Assembly: GCA_003694775.1 (NCBI GenBank)
Contig: RFJV01000659.1
Location: 1 to 11,321, forward strand
DNA length: 11,321 nucleotides
Direction of reading: 5' to 3'
Source: Chloroflexota bacterium
GTDB taxonomy: Bacteria > Chloroflexota > Anaerolineae > 4572-78 > J111
The notes beneath the pieces are model-generated. The model had not been told where the DNA came from and did no database searches. It saw only the letters and a list, made by a program, of their open reading frames with translations. Position 1 is the stretch's first letter. The number at the start of each line of letters is the position of its first letter. The position numbers and the translations under genes were made by a program. Positions 6,388 through 11,321 of the stretch are shown here, piece after piece.

Positions 6388-6416
6388 GGTTTGTCTGGAA
6401 TGCTTCTGGATAAACC
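6388..6416 (+). promoter_or_regulatory. 13-bp hairpin upstream of rplE
   Basis: The arms GGTTTGTCTGGAA (6388-6400) and TTCTGGATAAACC (6404-6416) pair at all 13 positions, with three G-U wobbles, around a TGC loop. No T-run follows, so it is not a standard terminator. It lies 50 bases before the rplE start, in the region where E. coli S8 binds spc mRNA to repress translation. That an S8-type or other ribosomal-protein control acts here is inference; the hairpin shows no bulge like the known S8 core site. Confidence 0.6.
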
Positions 6417-6466
6417 CGCCCGTGAGGGTCTGAAGTTGTGGAATATTTCTGGTTAAGGATAGGACT

Positions 6467-7012
6467 ATGCCTCGGTTAAAAGAATACTACAAGCAAGAGG
6501 TCGTACCAGCTCTGCAAAGCGAGTTTGGTTTCAAAAACGTTCATCAGGTGCCGCGCATCACAAAGGTGGTGGTCAATATTGGTTTGGGCGAGGCCCTGCA
6601 GAACGCCAAGGCCCTGGAATATGCCGCCGAAGACCTGGCGACGATTACCGGCCAGCGCCCGGTGGTGACCCGGGCCAAAAAATCCATCGCCACGTTCAAA
6701 CTGCGCGAAGGCAACCCCATTGGGTTAAAAGTAACCTTGCGCGGGGACCGGATGTGGGATTTTTTGGACCGGCTGATGAACATTGCCCTGGCCCGCCAGC
6801 GCGACTTTCGCGGCGTGTCGCCCGATAGCTTTGATGGCCGGGGGAACTACAACCTGGGGCTGGCAGAGCAGTTGGTTTGGCCTGAAATCAACTACGACAA
6901 GATTGACAAGGTGCGCGGTATGGAAGTCACCATTGTCACAACAGCAAATACGGACGAGGAAGGGCGCCGCTTGCTGGGTATGCTGGGAATGCCCTTCAAA
7001 GGGAAGAGGTAG
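6467..7012 (+). CDS. rplE: 50S ribosomal protein L5
   Basis: L5 binds 5S rRNA with L18 and forms part of the central protuberance, touching the P-site tRNA. The 181 residues match the family (about 179-187). The signature [16 protein letters not shown] (about 28-43), the [25 protein letters not shown] block (about 69-93) and [18 protein letters not shown] near 125-141 are intact. AAGGA at 6455-6459 precedes ATG 6467 by seven bases. rpsN follows only five bases after the stop, so the two are probably translated together. In E. coli this gene's start region is the S8 repression target. Confidence 0.98.
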   Translation: MPRLKEYYKQEVVPALQSEFGFKNVHQVPRITKVVVNIGLGEALQNAKALEYAAEDLATITGQRPVVTRAKKSIATFKLREGNPIGLKVTLRGDRMWDFLDRLMNIALARQRDFRGVSPDSFDGRGNYNLGLAEQLVWPEINYDKIDKVRGMEVTIVTTANTDEEGRRLLGMLGMPFKGKR

Positions 7013-7017
7013 GAAAT

Positions 7018-7200
7018 ATGGCGAAAAAATGTATGCCCATCCGGGAAACCCGACGGAAGTATGCAGTGCGGGTCAGGAATCGTTGCAGTCAGTGTGGGCG
7101 GCCGCGCGCTTATATGCGCCGCTTTGGCCTGTGCCGGATTTGCTTCCGCAAGCTGGCAAACGAAGGTAAGATTCCCGGCGTGGTGAAGTCTAGCTGGTAA
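7018..7200 (+). CDS. rpsN: 30S ribosomal protein S14, zinc-binding (type Z)
   Basis: S14 helps to assemble the 30S head. This is the short form, 60 residues against about 100 in E. coli. It binds one zinc ion through Cys23, Cys26, Cys39 and Cys42 (CSQC...CRIC). The family end [11 protein letters not shown] is complete. The start [10 protein letters not shown] has an additional Cys5 that is not part of the zinc site; many type Z proteins have MAKK. The purine run AGGTAGGA around the rplE stop (about 7007-7014) is the binding site. In bacteria with both forms, zinc-free S14 is made in zinc shortage, but no such paralogue lies in this window. Confidence 0.98.
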   Translation: MAKKCMPIRETRRKYAVRVRNRCSQCGRPRAYMRRFGLCRICFRKLANEGKIPGVVKSSW

Positions 7201-7245
7201 TCAGCAGGCGGATTAGTCGACTAGTTTTGATGAAGAGGTCTCTAT

Positions 7246-7650
7246 ATGAACGTAACTGACCCTATTGCAGATATGTTAACGCGTATCCGGAACGCGGCCA
7301 GTGCCAAGCATACGCAGGTAGCTATGCCGTCCTCCAAACTGCGGCAGGAAATTGCCCGGATTCTGAAGGAGGAAGGTTATATCAAGGATTATGAGGTCCT
7401 GCCCGGCAAGGTTTATCCAACCCTGTTAATCCACTTAAAATACACCCAGGATCGCCGTCCGAAGCCGGTAATTTCCGGTTTGGTGCGGGTCAGCAAGCCG
7501 GGCCGCCGCGCGTACAGCGGCGCGCGCGAAATTCCTCGTGTCCGCAGTGGTTTGGGCATTGCTATTGTCTCTACCTCCAAGGGCGTGATGACGGGTGAAC
7601 AGGCGCGCCGGCTGGGCGTGGGGGGAGAAATTCTCTGTTACGTCTGGTAA
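7246..7650 (+). CDS. rpsH: 30S ribosomal protein S8
   Basis: S8 is a primary 16S rRNA-binding protein of the platform (helix 21) and, in E. coli, the repressor of the spc operon. Its 134 residues start [17 protein letters not shown], the conserved family start. The C-terminal RNA-binding region [13 protein letters not shown] (about 109-121) and the end GGEILCYVW are intact. AAGAGG about 7232-7237 lies near ATG 7246. A predicted hairpin spans the stop codon and the spacer to rplF. If feedback by S8 exists here, the best candidate target in this window is the hairpin before rplE. Confidence 0.98.
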   Translation: MNVTDPIADMLTRIRNAASAKHTQVAMPSSKLRQEIARILKEEGYIKDYEVLPGKVYPTLLIHLKYTQDRRPKPVISGLVRVSKPGRRAYSGAREIPRVRSGLGIAIVSTSKGVMTGEQARRLGVGGEILCYVW

Positions 7651-7669
7651 GCACTGCCGGCAACAGAGA
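7632..7669 (+). promoter_or_regulatory. Inverted repeat across the rpsH stop codon
   Basis: TCTCTGTT (7632-7639) and AACAGAGA (7662-7669) are perfectly complementary. Inside them CTGG (7644-7647) can pair with CCGG (7657-7660), leaving the rpsH stop codon in a nine-base loop. The rplF Shine-Dalgarno site AGGAG (7677-7681) lies just downstream and is left free. A chance pairing cannot be excluded. Confidence 0.35.
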
Positions 7670-7686
7670 CGAATAGAGGAGATGTT

Positions 7687-8232
7687 ATGTCGAGAATAGG
7701 TAAACAGCCGGTTGTTATTCCCGCGGGCGTTACCGTCACCATCAACAAGAATCAGGTGGTGGTAAAAGGCCCCAAGGGTGAACTGAGTAGAGAATTTCCG
7801 CCGGAAATAACGATAACTCAGGAAGAAGATAAGCTAATTGTCACGCGGCCTTCTGACCATCGCCATCACCGGGCCAAACACGGTCTGGTACGTTCTCTGC
7901 TGAATAATATGGTGGTTGGGGTTTCTGAGGGTTTTAAAAAAGACCTGCACATTGAGGGCGTGGGCTACCGGGCCAGCCTGGACGGCTCCAAGCTGGTGCT
8001 GAATGTGGGGTATTCTCACCCCGTGGTCTTTGAGCCACCGGCCGATGTGAGCTTTGAGGTGGACAAGTCTGGCCGCGAATTGAGCGTGAAAGGTATTGAC
8101 AAAGAAGTGGTGGGTGAACTTGCGGCCCGGATTCGCCGGGTACGGCCGCCTGAGCCGTACAAGGGCAAGGGTATCCGCTACGTGGGTGAATATATTCGGC
8201 GTAAGGCCGGTAAAGCCGGTAAGGCAAAATAA
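7687..8232 (+). CDS. rplF: 50S ribosomal protein L6
   Basis: L6 lies beside the factor-binding site of the 50S subunit near the sarcin-ricin loop and stabilises helix 97 of 23S rRNA. The 181 residues form two similar alpha/beta domains, about 1-80 and 83-165. The start [15 protein letters not shown] and the C-terminal signature [25 protein letters not shown] (about 155-179) are typical. AGGAG at 7677-7681 is a good binding site five bases from the ATG. rplR follows after a 51-base spacer with a hairpin. Nothing in the protein is unusual. Confidence 0.98.
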   Translation: MSRIGKQPVVIPAGVTVTINKNQVVVKGPKGELSREFPPEITITQEEDKLIVTRPSDHRHHRAKHGLVRSLLNNMVVGVSEGFKKDLHIEGVGYRASLDGSKLVLNVGYSHPVVFEPPADVSFEVDKSGRELSVKGIDKEVVGELAARIRRVRPPEPYKGKGIRYVGEYIRRKAGKAGKAK

Positions 8233-8235
8233 AGA

Positions 8236-8258
8236 CCAACCCGGCAATACCGGTTTGG
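8236..8258 (+). promoter_or_regulatory. Stem-loop in the rplF-rplR spacer
   Basis: CCAACCCGG (8236-8244) pairs with CCGGTTTGG (8250-8258) at eight of nine positions, with one C-T mismatch, around a five-base CAATA loop. The stem is followed by GCGCTG, not a T-run, so termination is unlikely. It lies nine bases before the purine-rich rplR binding site GAGGTGGAG (8267-8275). Confidence 0.45.
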
Positions 8259-8283
8259 GCGCTGTTGAGGTGGAGCTAAAACT

Positions 8284-8658
8284 ATGGGCAAAACGAATCC
8301 TGTATATGTGGCGCGTAAGCGACGTCACCTGCGGGTGCGGAAACGGATTTCGGGCACTCCTGAACGCCCTCGTCTGAATGTGTTCAGGAGCCTGAGCCAC
8401 ATCTACGCGCAGGTGATTGATGATACTGCCGGAGTGACGCTGGCGTCGGCTTCTACGCTGGACCCGGCCATCCGCGATTCGGCAGAAGCAAAAGGGAAAA
8501 CCAAAACCGAACTGGCAAAGCTGGTCGGTGAGCTGGTGGCTAAGCGGGCGCTGGAAGCCGGCATTCAAACGGTGGTCTTTGACCGGGGTGGTTACAAGTA
8601 CCACGGCCGGGTAAAGGCTCTGGCAGACGCGGCCCGCGAAGCAGGCTTGAAGTTCTAA
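8284..8658 (+). CDS. rplR: 50S ribosomal protein L18
   Basis: L18 binds 5S rRNA with L5 and brings it into the 50S central protuberance. The protein has 124 residues, slightly above the E. coli 117. It has the basic N-terminal [26 protein letters not shown] block (about 11-36), the [10 protein letters not shown] segment and the conserved end [26 protein letters not shown] (99-124). GAGGTGGAG at 8267-8275 is the binding site. It is followed by the longest spacer of the window, 149 bases filled mainly by short tandem repeats, before rpsE. Confidence 0.97.
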   Translation: MGKTNPVYVARKRRHLRVRKRISGTPERPRLNVFRSLSHIYAQVIDDTAGVTLASASTLDPAIRDSAEAKGKTKTELAKLVGELVAKRALEAGIQTVVFDRGGYKYHGRVKALADAAREAGLKF

Positions 8659-8660
8659 CA

Positions 8661-8712
8661 GAGATTGGGAGATTAGAGATTGGGAGATTAGAGATTGGAG
8701 ATTGGGAGATTA
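8661..8712 (+). repeat. Purine-rich tandem repeat, GAGATTGGGAGATTA units
   Basis: Seven copies of GAGATT start at 8661, 8669, 8676, 8684, 8691, 8698 and 8706, separated by GG, A, GG, A, G and GG. Read as larger units, the 15-base word GAGATTGGGAGATTA occurs three times (8661-8675, 8676-8690, 8698-8712), with one shortened GAGATTG between the second and third. It begins two bases after the rplR stop. It is the first arm of a two-arm structure and contains no gene. Copies are nearly identical, which suggests recent expansion by replication slippage or gene-conversion-like spread. Confidence 0.95.
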
Positions 8713-8720
8713 AACTGCTT

Positions 8721-8786
8721 AACTCCCCACCTTATCAACTCTCCAACTCACTAACTCATCAACTCACCAACTCTCTAACTCACCAA
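8721..8786 (+). repeat. Pyrimidine-rich 8-base tandem repeat, AACTCNNN units
   Basis: Eight consecutive octamers run from 8721 to 8784. AACTC opens seven of them (8721, 8737, 8745, 8753, 8761, 8769, 8777); the unit at 8729 is degenerate (ACCTTATC). The last three bases vary (CCC, TCC, ACT, ATC, ACC, TCT, ACC). On the opposite strand the theme reads GAGTT, close to the GAGATT theme of the first arm. CCAACTC (8743-8749, 8767-8773) can pair with GAGATTGG, and TAACTC (8752-8757, 8776-8781) with GAGATTA, each with one bulged A. It ends about ten bases before the rpsE binding site. Confidence 0.93.
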
Positions 8787-8807
8787 CCGTTTTCAATGGA
8801 GGACTGA

Positions 8808-9335
8808 ATGGCAAAGCGTGAATTTGAAGACGCGGTAGAAGAGCTTGATGAGCGTGTTGTCCACATTGCTCGGACAGCCAAGGTTGTAAAAGGTGGTCGC
8901 CGCTTCAGCTTCCGGGCCGTAGTGGTTGTTGGCGATAACAAGGGCAGTGTTGGGGTAGGTATTGGCAAGGCTCGCGAAGTGCCGGAAGCTATTCGTAAAG
9001 GTTCGGAGCAGGCCCGCCGGAATATGCGGAAAATCCCGCTGATTGGGACGACTATCCCGCACGAAATTACCACCCGCTTCAGCGCGGCGGAAGTATTCCT
9101 GAAGCCGGCTACGCCTGGTACCGGTGTGATTGCCGGTGGTGGTGTCCGCGCGGTGGTAGAAGCGGCAGGTATTCGCGATATCCTGACCAAGAGCAAGGGC
9201 AGTTCCAATATCTTGAACGTGGTCAAGGCGACGGTCAAGGCCCTGAGTGAACTGCAGGACCCGGCAGAGGTGGCCCAGAAGCGTGGTCTGCCGGCTAACC
9301 GGGTACAGCCCTTCTGGTTGAAGCGAGGGAACTGA
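8808..9335 (+). CDS. rpsE: 30S ribosomal protein S5
   Basis: S5 lies at the mRNA entry tunnel with S3 and S4 and affects decoding accuracy. The 175 residues compare with 167 in E. coli. The N-terminal double-stranded-RNA-binding-like domain has [22 protein letters not shown] (about 22-43) and [17 protein letters not shown] (about 46-62). The C-terminal domain has [20 protein letters not shown] and the [16 protein letters not shown] helix. TGGAGGA at 8797-8803 is the binding site and is not inside the repeat array, so translation can start independently of rplR. The stop TGA 9333-9335 overlaps the rpmD ATG by one base. Confidence 0.98.
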   Translation: MAKREFEDAVEELDERVVHIARTAKVVKGGRRFSFRAVVVVGDNKGSVGVGIGKAREVPEAIRKGSEQARRNMRKIPLIGTTIPHEITTRFSAAEVFLKPATPGTGVIAGGGVRAVVEAAGIRDILTKSKGSSNILNVVKATVKALSELQDPAEVAQKRGLPANRVQPFWLKRGN

Positions 9336-9529
9336 TGACAGCAAAAAAGGCAAAGTCGTTAAAAGTTACCCTGGTGAAAAGCCCTATCGGCTATTCGGCC
9401 CGGCAGAAAGGCACCGTACGGGCACTGGGTCTGCGCCGGATGGGGCAAACGGTAGAGCATCAGGATACCCCCGTCATTCGCGGGATGATTAACAAGGTTT
9501 CTCATCTGGTAAAGGTAGAAGAAGCTTAG
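9335..9529 (+). CDS. rpmD: 50S ribosomal protein L30
   Basis: L30 is a small 50S protein found in most but not all bacteria. The 64 residues include a short basic N-terminal extension, MTAKKAKS, before the conserved [38 protein letters not shown] core. The ATG at 9335 shares its A with the rpsE stop codon (TGATG), a common arrangement for termination-reinitiation, and GCGAGGGA within the rpsE end gives a binding site. It is followed by an 82-base spacer that contains a possible small reading frame. Confidence 0.97.
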   Translation: MTAKKAKSLKVTLVKSPIGYSARQKGTVRALGLRRMGQTVEHQDTPVIRGMINKVSHLVKVEEA

Positions 9530-9538
9530 CAACCTGGA

Positions 9539-9583
9539 GGCCGGTATGTTGGGTAGACACGCCGCCGGCGGGTCGAACCGGCC
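9539..9583 (+). promoter_or_regulatory. Inverted repeats in the rpmD-rplO spacer
   Basis: GGCCGGT (9539-9545) is perfectly complementary to ACCGGCC (9577-9583), and a 10-base palindrome CCGCCGGCGG lies between them at 9562-9571. The left arm takes up the last two bases of the GGAGG site at 9536-9540 and would place the ATG of the small frame at 9546 at the start of the loop. Folding could therefore hide that site. The functional meaning is inference. Confidence 0.4.
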
Positions 9584-9608
9584 AACTGTTGAACGTGTGG
9601 AGGCATAG
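9546..9608 (+). CDS. Possible 20-codon leader reading frame before rplO
   Basis: ATG 9546 opens a 20-codon frame that ends at TAG 9606-9608, three bases before the rplO ATG at 9612 and in the same frame. Unlike most chance short frames it has a good Shine-Dalgarno site, GGAGG at 9536-9540, five bases upstream. Its last codons contain the rplO binding site TGGAGG (9598-9603), so ribosomes translating it would end on top of the rplO start, which is a typical layout for translational coupling. The peptide starts MLGRHAAGGSNR and matches no family I know. It could also be a remnant of an N-terminal extension of L15. Confidence 0.35.
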   Translation: MLGRHAAGGSNRPTVERVEA

Positions 9609-9611
9609 GTG

Positions 9612-10073
9612 ATGCAATTACATGACTTGAATCCCGCTCCGGGAAGCAAAAAACGCCGCACGCGGGTAGGCCGCGGCACTGCTTCTGGCAAGGGAAAAAC
9701 CTGCGGACGCGGTATGAAGGGACAGGGTGCCCGCTCTGGTGGCGGCAAAGGCCCGTACTTTGAGGGTGGTCAGCTTCCGCTGGTGCGCCGGTTGCCGTTC
9801 CGCCGCGGGTTTACCAATATCCACCGGGTTGAGTACAAGCCGGTGAATCTCAGCCGCTTGCAGGAACTCTTTGGCGATAGCGATGTGCGGGAAGTAACCC
9901 CGGAAATTCTGGTGGAAGCCGGCGTTATCAAACGTTCCGATAAGGCGGTTGCCATTTTGGGCAACGGTGAACTGACCGTTCCCCTGACCGTCAAGGCGCA
10001 CCGGTTTTCCAAGAGTGCGCAGGCCAAAATTGAAGCGGCAGGCGGTAAAGTGGAAGTTTTGCCGTTATCATAA
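9612..10073 (+). CDS. rplO: 50S ribosomal protein L15
   Basis: L15 is a 50S assembly protein that binds many other late proteins. I start it at ATG 9612, giving 153 residues with the family start [22 protein letters not shown]; a GTG at 9609 is in frame directly before it but gives no better match. The glycine- and basic-rich N-terminal part [23 protein letters not shown] (about 22-44) reaches into rRNA. The C-terminal signature region [23 protein letters not shown] (about 114-136) is complete. TGGAGG at 9598-9603 lies eight bases upstream. secY follows after 21 bases. Confidence 0.97.
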   Translation: MQLHDLNPAPGSKKRRTRVGRGTASGKGKTCGRGMKGQGARSGGGKGPYFEGGQLPLVRRLPFRRGFTNIHRVEYKPVNLSRLQELFGDSDVREVTPEILVEAGVIKRSDKAVAILGNGELTVPLTVKAHRFSKSAQAKIEAAGGKVEVLPLS

Positions 10074-10094
10074 CCCTGGTATAAGGATTTCTAC

Positions 10095-11321
10095 ATGATA
10101 GAGGCTATCAAAAACGCGTTAACCCTGCCGGATTTACGGCGCAGAATATTTCTTACGCTCCTGATACTGGTGGTGTACCGGGCCGCGGCCCACGTCCCCG
10201 TACCGGGTGTTGATGGAGCCGCACTTCAGCGGTTCCTGGAATCCGGCAGTCAGGGGAGCACCATCGTTCAGTTTCTGAACCTGCTGTCCGGCGGTGCGCT
10301 GGCCCGGCTGTCGGTGATGGCAATGGGGGTTTATCCGTACATTACGGCCTCCATTGTGATGCAGTTGCTGACCCCCCTCATCCCGGCCCTGGAAGAACTG
10401 TCCAAGGAAGGGGAGCAGGGGCGCAACAAGCTGAACCTGTACACCTACTGGCTGTCTGTGCCGATGGCTCTGCTTCAGGCGTACGGGCAGGTGGTCTTTA
10501 TCCAGAGTTCTATTCCGGGAGTGCTGGACAATTTTGGCTTCAGCGTTGACCCGCTGGCCACCATTGCCACCCTGATTACGATGACCGCCGGGACGATGTT
10601 TGCCGTCTGGCTGGGCGAGATTATCAGCGAGCAGGGTGTGGGCAACGGCGTGTCGATTATCATCTTTGGCGGGATTGTGGCAAACATTCCCAGCCAGATA
10701 GCCAATTTTGTCAGCCGCCAGGAATGGATGAACCTGATACTGTTCTCCATTATCACGGTTCTGACCATCGCCGTGATTGCCTACGTGCAGGAAGGCCAGC
10801 GCCGCATCCCGGTGCAGTACGGCAAGCGGGTGCGGGGAACAAAAGTGTACGGCGGGCAAAGCTCCCACATCCCCCTGCGGGTCAACAGCGCGGGGATGAT
10901 TCCGCTGATTTTTGCCCAGTCTATCATGATTTTCCCCAGCGCGGTGGCCAGCTACTTCCAATTCAGCGAGTCGCCGTTCGTTGCCAGCCTGGCGAATGGG
11001 GTGGTCAACTGGTTCAGCCCGAATCCCACCTCGTACCCGTACTGGATTCTGTACTTCCTGATGGTGGTAGGGTTTACCTACTTCTATACAGATGTTATCT
11101 TCAAACAGCAGAATCTGGCCGAAAACCTGCAGAAACAGGGCGGGTTCATTCCCGGTATGCGCCCCGGTAAGCGGACGGAAGCGTACCTGAATTCGGTGCT
11201 CCAGCGCATTACCCTGGTGGGCGCGCTGATGCTGGGTGGTGTGGCAGTTCTGCCGTGGCTGGTCAACCTGATTCCCGGCATCAACCAGAGCGGTGCACAA
11301 ACGCAATCTCTGCTGATTACC
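10095..11321 (+). CDS. secY: Protein translocase subunit SecY, 3' end outside the window
   Basis: SecY is the channel protein of the SecYEG translocon in the cytoplasmic membrane; it passes or inserts proteins delivered by SecA or the ribosome. The frame runs from ATG 10095 to the window edge, 409 codons without a stop, out of an expected 430 or so. TAAGGA (10082-10087) is the binding site. The first membrane segment (RRIFLTLLILVVYRAAAHVPVPG) lies near residues 16-38, and MGVYPYITASIVMQLL is the conserved segment with the second to third helices. The cytosolic loop EGQRRIPVQYGKRVRG and the C6 loop with MRPGKRTEAYLNSVLQRITLVG, which contact ribosome and SecA, are intact. The tenth helix begins at the very end (QSLLIT) and is cut off. 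Confidence 0.97.
   Translation, partial: MIEAIKNALTLPDLRRRIFLTLLILVVYRAAAHVPVPGVDGAALQRFLESGSQGSTIVQFLNLLSGGALARLSVMAMGVYPYITASIVMQLLTPLIPALEELSKEGEQGRNKLNLYTYWLSVPMALLQAYGQVVFIQSSIPGVLDNFGFSVDPLATIATLITMTAGTMFAVWLGEIISEQGVGNGVSIIIFGGIVANIPSQIANFVSRQEWMNLILFSIITVLTIAVIAYVQEGQRRIPVQYGKRVRGTKVYGGQSSHIPLRVNSAGMIPLIFAQSIMIFPSAVASYFQFSESPFVASLANGVVNWFSPNPTSYPYWILYFLMVVGFTYFYTDVIFKQQNLAENLQKQGGFIPGMRPGKRTEAYLNSVLQRITLVGALMLGGVAVLPWLVNLIPGINQSGAQTQSLLIT

Noticed and set aside
6400..6456. An 18-codon frame in the rplX-rplE spacer ending where the rplE binding site begins
   Set aside because: Its ATG lies inside the 13-bp hairpin and lacks a binding site; the hairpin explains the sequence better.
7214..7223. 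Ten-base palindrome TAGTCGACTA in the rpsN-rpsH spacer
   Set aside because: A single short palindrome with no loop space, no repeat elsewhere in the window and no T-run; no function can be argued.
8661..8786. The repeat array as a CRISPR
   Set aside because: Units of 7-15 bases are directly adjacent without unique spacers, and no cas gene is near; it is a simple tandem repeat.
10724..11170. A 148-codon + strand frame inside secY in another phase
   Set aside because: Wholly inside secY, with no coding features of its own.
10134..11306. A 390-codon open frame on the minus strand opposite secY
   Set aside because: It is a shadow of the secY coding frame: rich in His, Gln, Arg and Gly, without recognisable domains, and the + strand frame is unmistakable SecY.

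Overview
This window is an uninterrupted stretch of the bacterial str/S10/spc ribosomal-protein supercluster, all on the + strand. It begins inside the last ~46 codons of tuf (EF-Tu) and continues in canonical order: rpsJ-rplC-rplD-rplW-rplB-rpsS-rplV-rpsC-rplP-rpmC-rpsQ (S10 block), then rplN-rplX-rplE-rpsN-rpsH-rplF-rplR-rpsE-rpmD-rplO-secY (spc block). It ends inside secY, about one transmembrane helix short of that gene's expected end. No gene of the canonical order is missing, broken or inserted.

The gene order and protein families show a bacterium. S14 is the short zinc-binding form and L24 ends in a CxxC...CxxC zinc ribbon. Together with moderate-to-high GC and tuf directly before rpsJ, this suggests a Chloroflexota (Anaerolineae-like) genome. 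The lineage is an inference from general family features and should be checked by a phylogeny of the concatenated proteins.

The products work together. Ten 30S proteins or 50S proteins in each block build the two ribosomal subunits, EF-Tu delivers aminoacyl-tRNA, and SecY forms the membrane channel through which ribosomes export proteins. Spacing ranges from a 1-base stop/start overlap (rpsE/rpmD) to 149 bases (rplR-rpsE). I see no clear promoter or intrinsic terminator between genes, so the cluster is probably read through from upstream.

The coding content is ordinary. The interest lies in the spacers, several of which are long for this operon and hold structure. The rplR-rpsE spacer carries two arms of short tandem repeats, GAGATTGG/GAGATTA-type and then an exact 8-base AACTCNNN-type, which can pair with each other. 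The rplX-rplE spacer holds a 13-bp hairpin at the position where S8 represses the spc operon in E. coli. Further hairpins without U-tracts lie in the tuf-rpsJ, rpsJ-rplC, rplW-rplB, rpsH-rplF, rplF-rplR and rpmD-rplO spacers. A 20-codon reading frame with a good Shine-Dalgarno site lies between rpmD and rplO. I found no sign of a mobile element, CRISPR array, defence system or other unknown multi-gene system.
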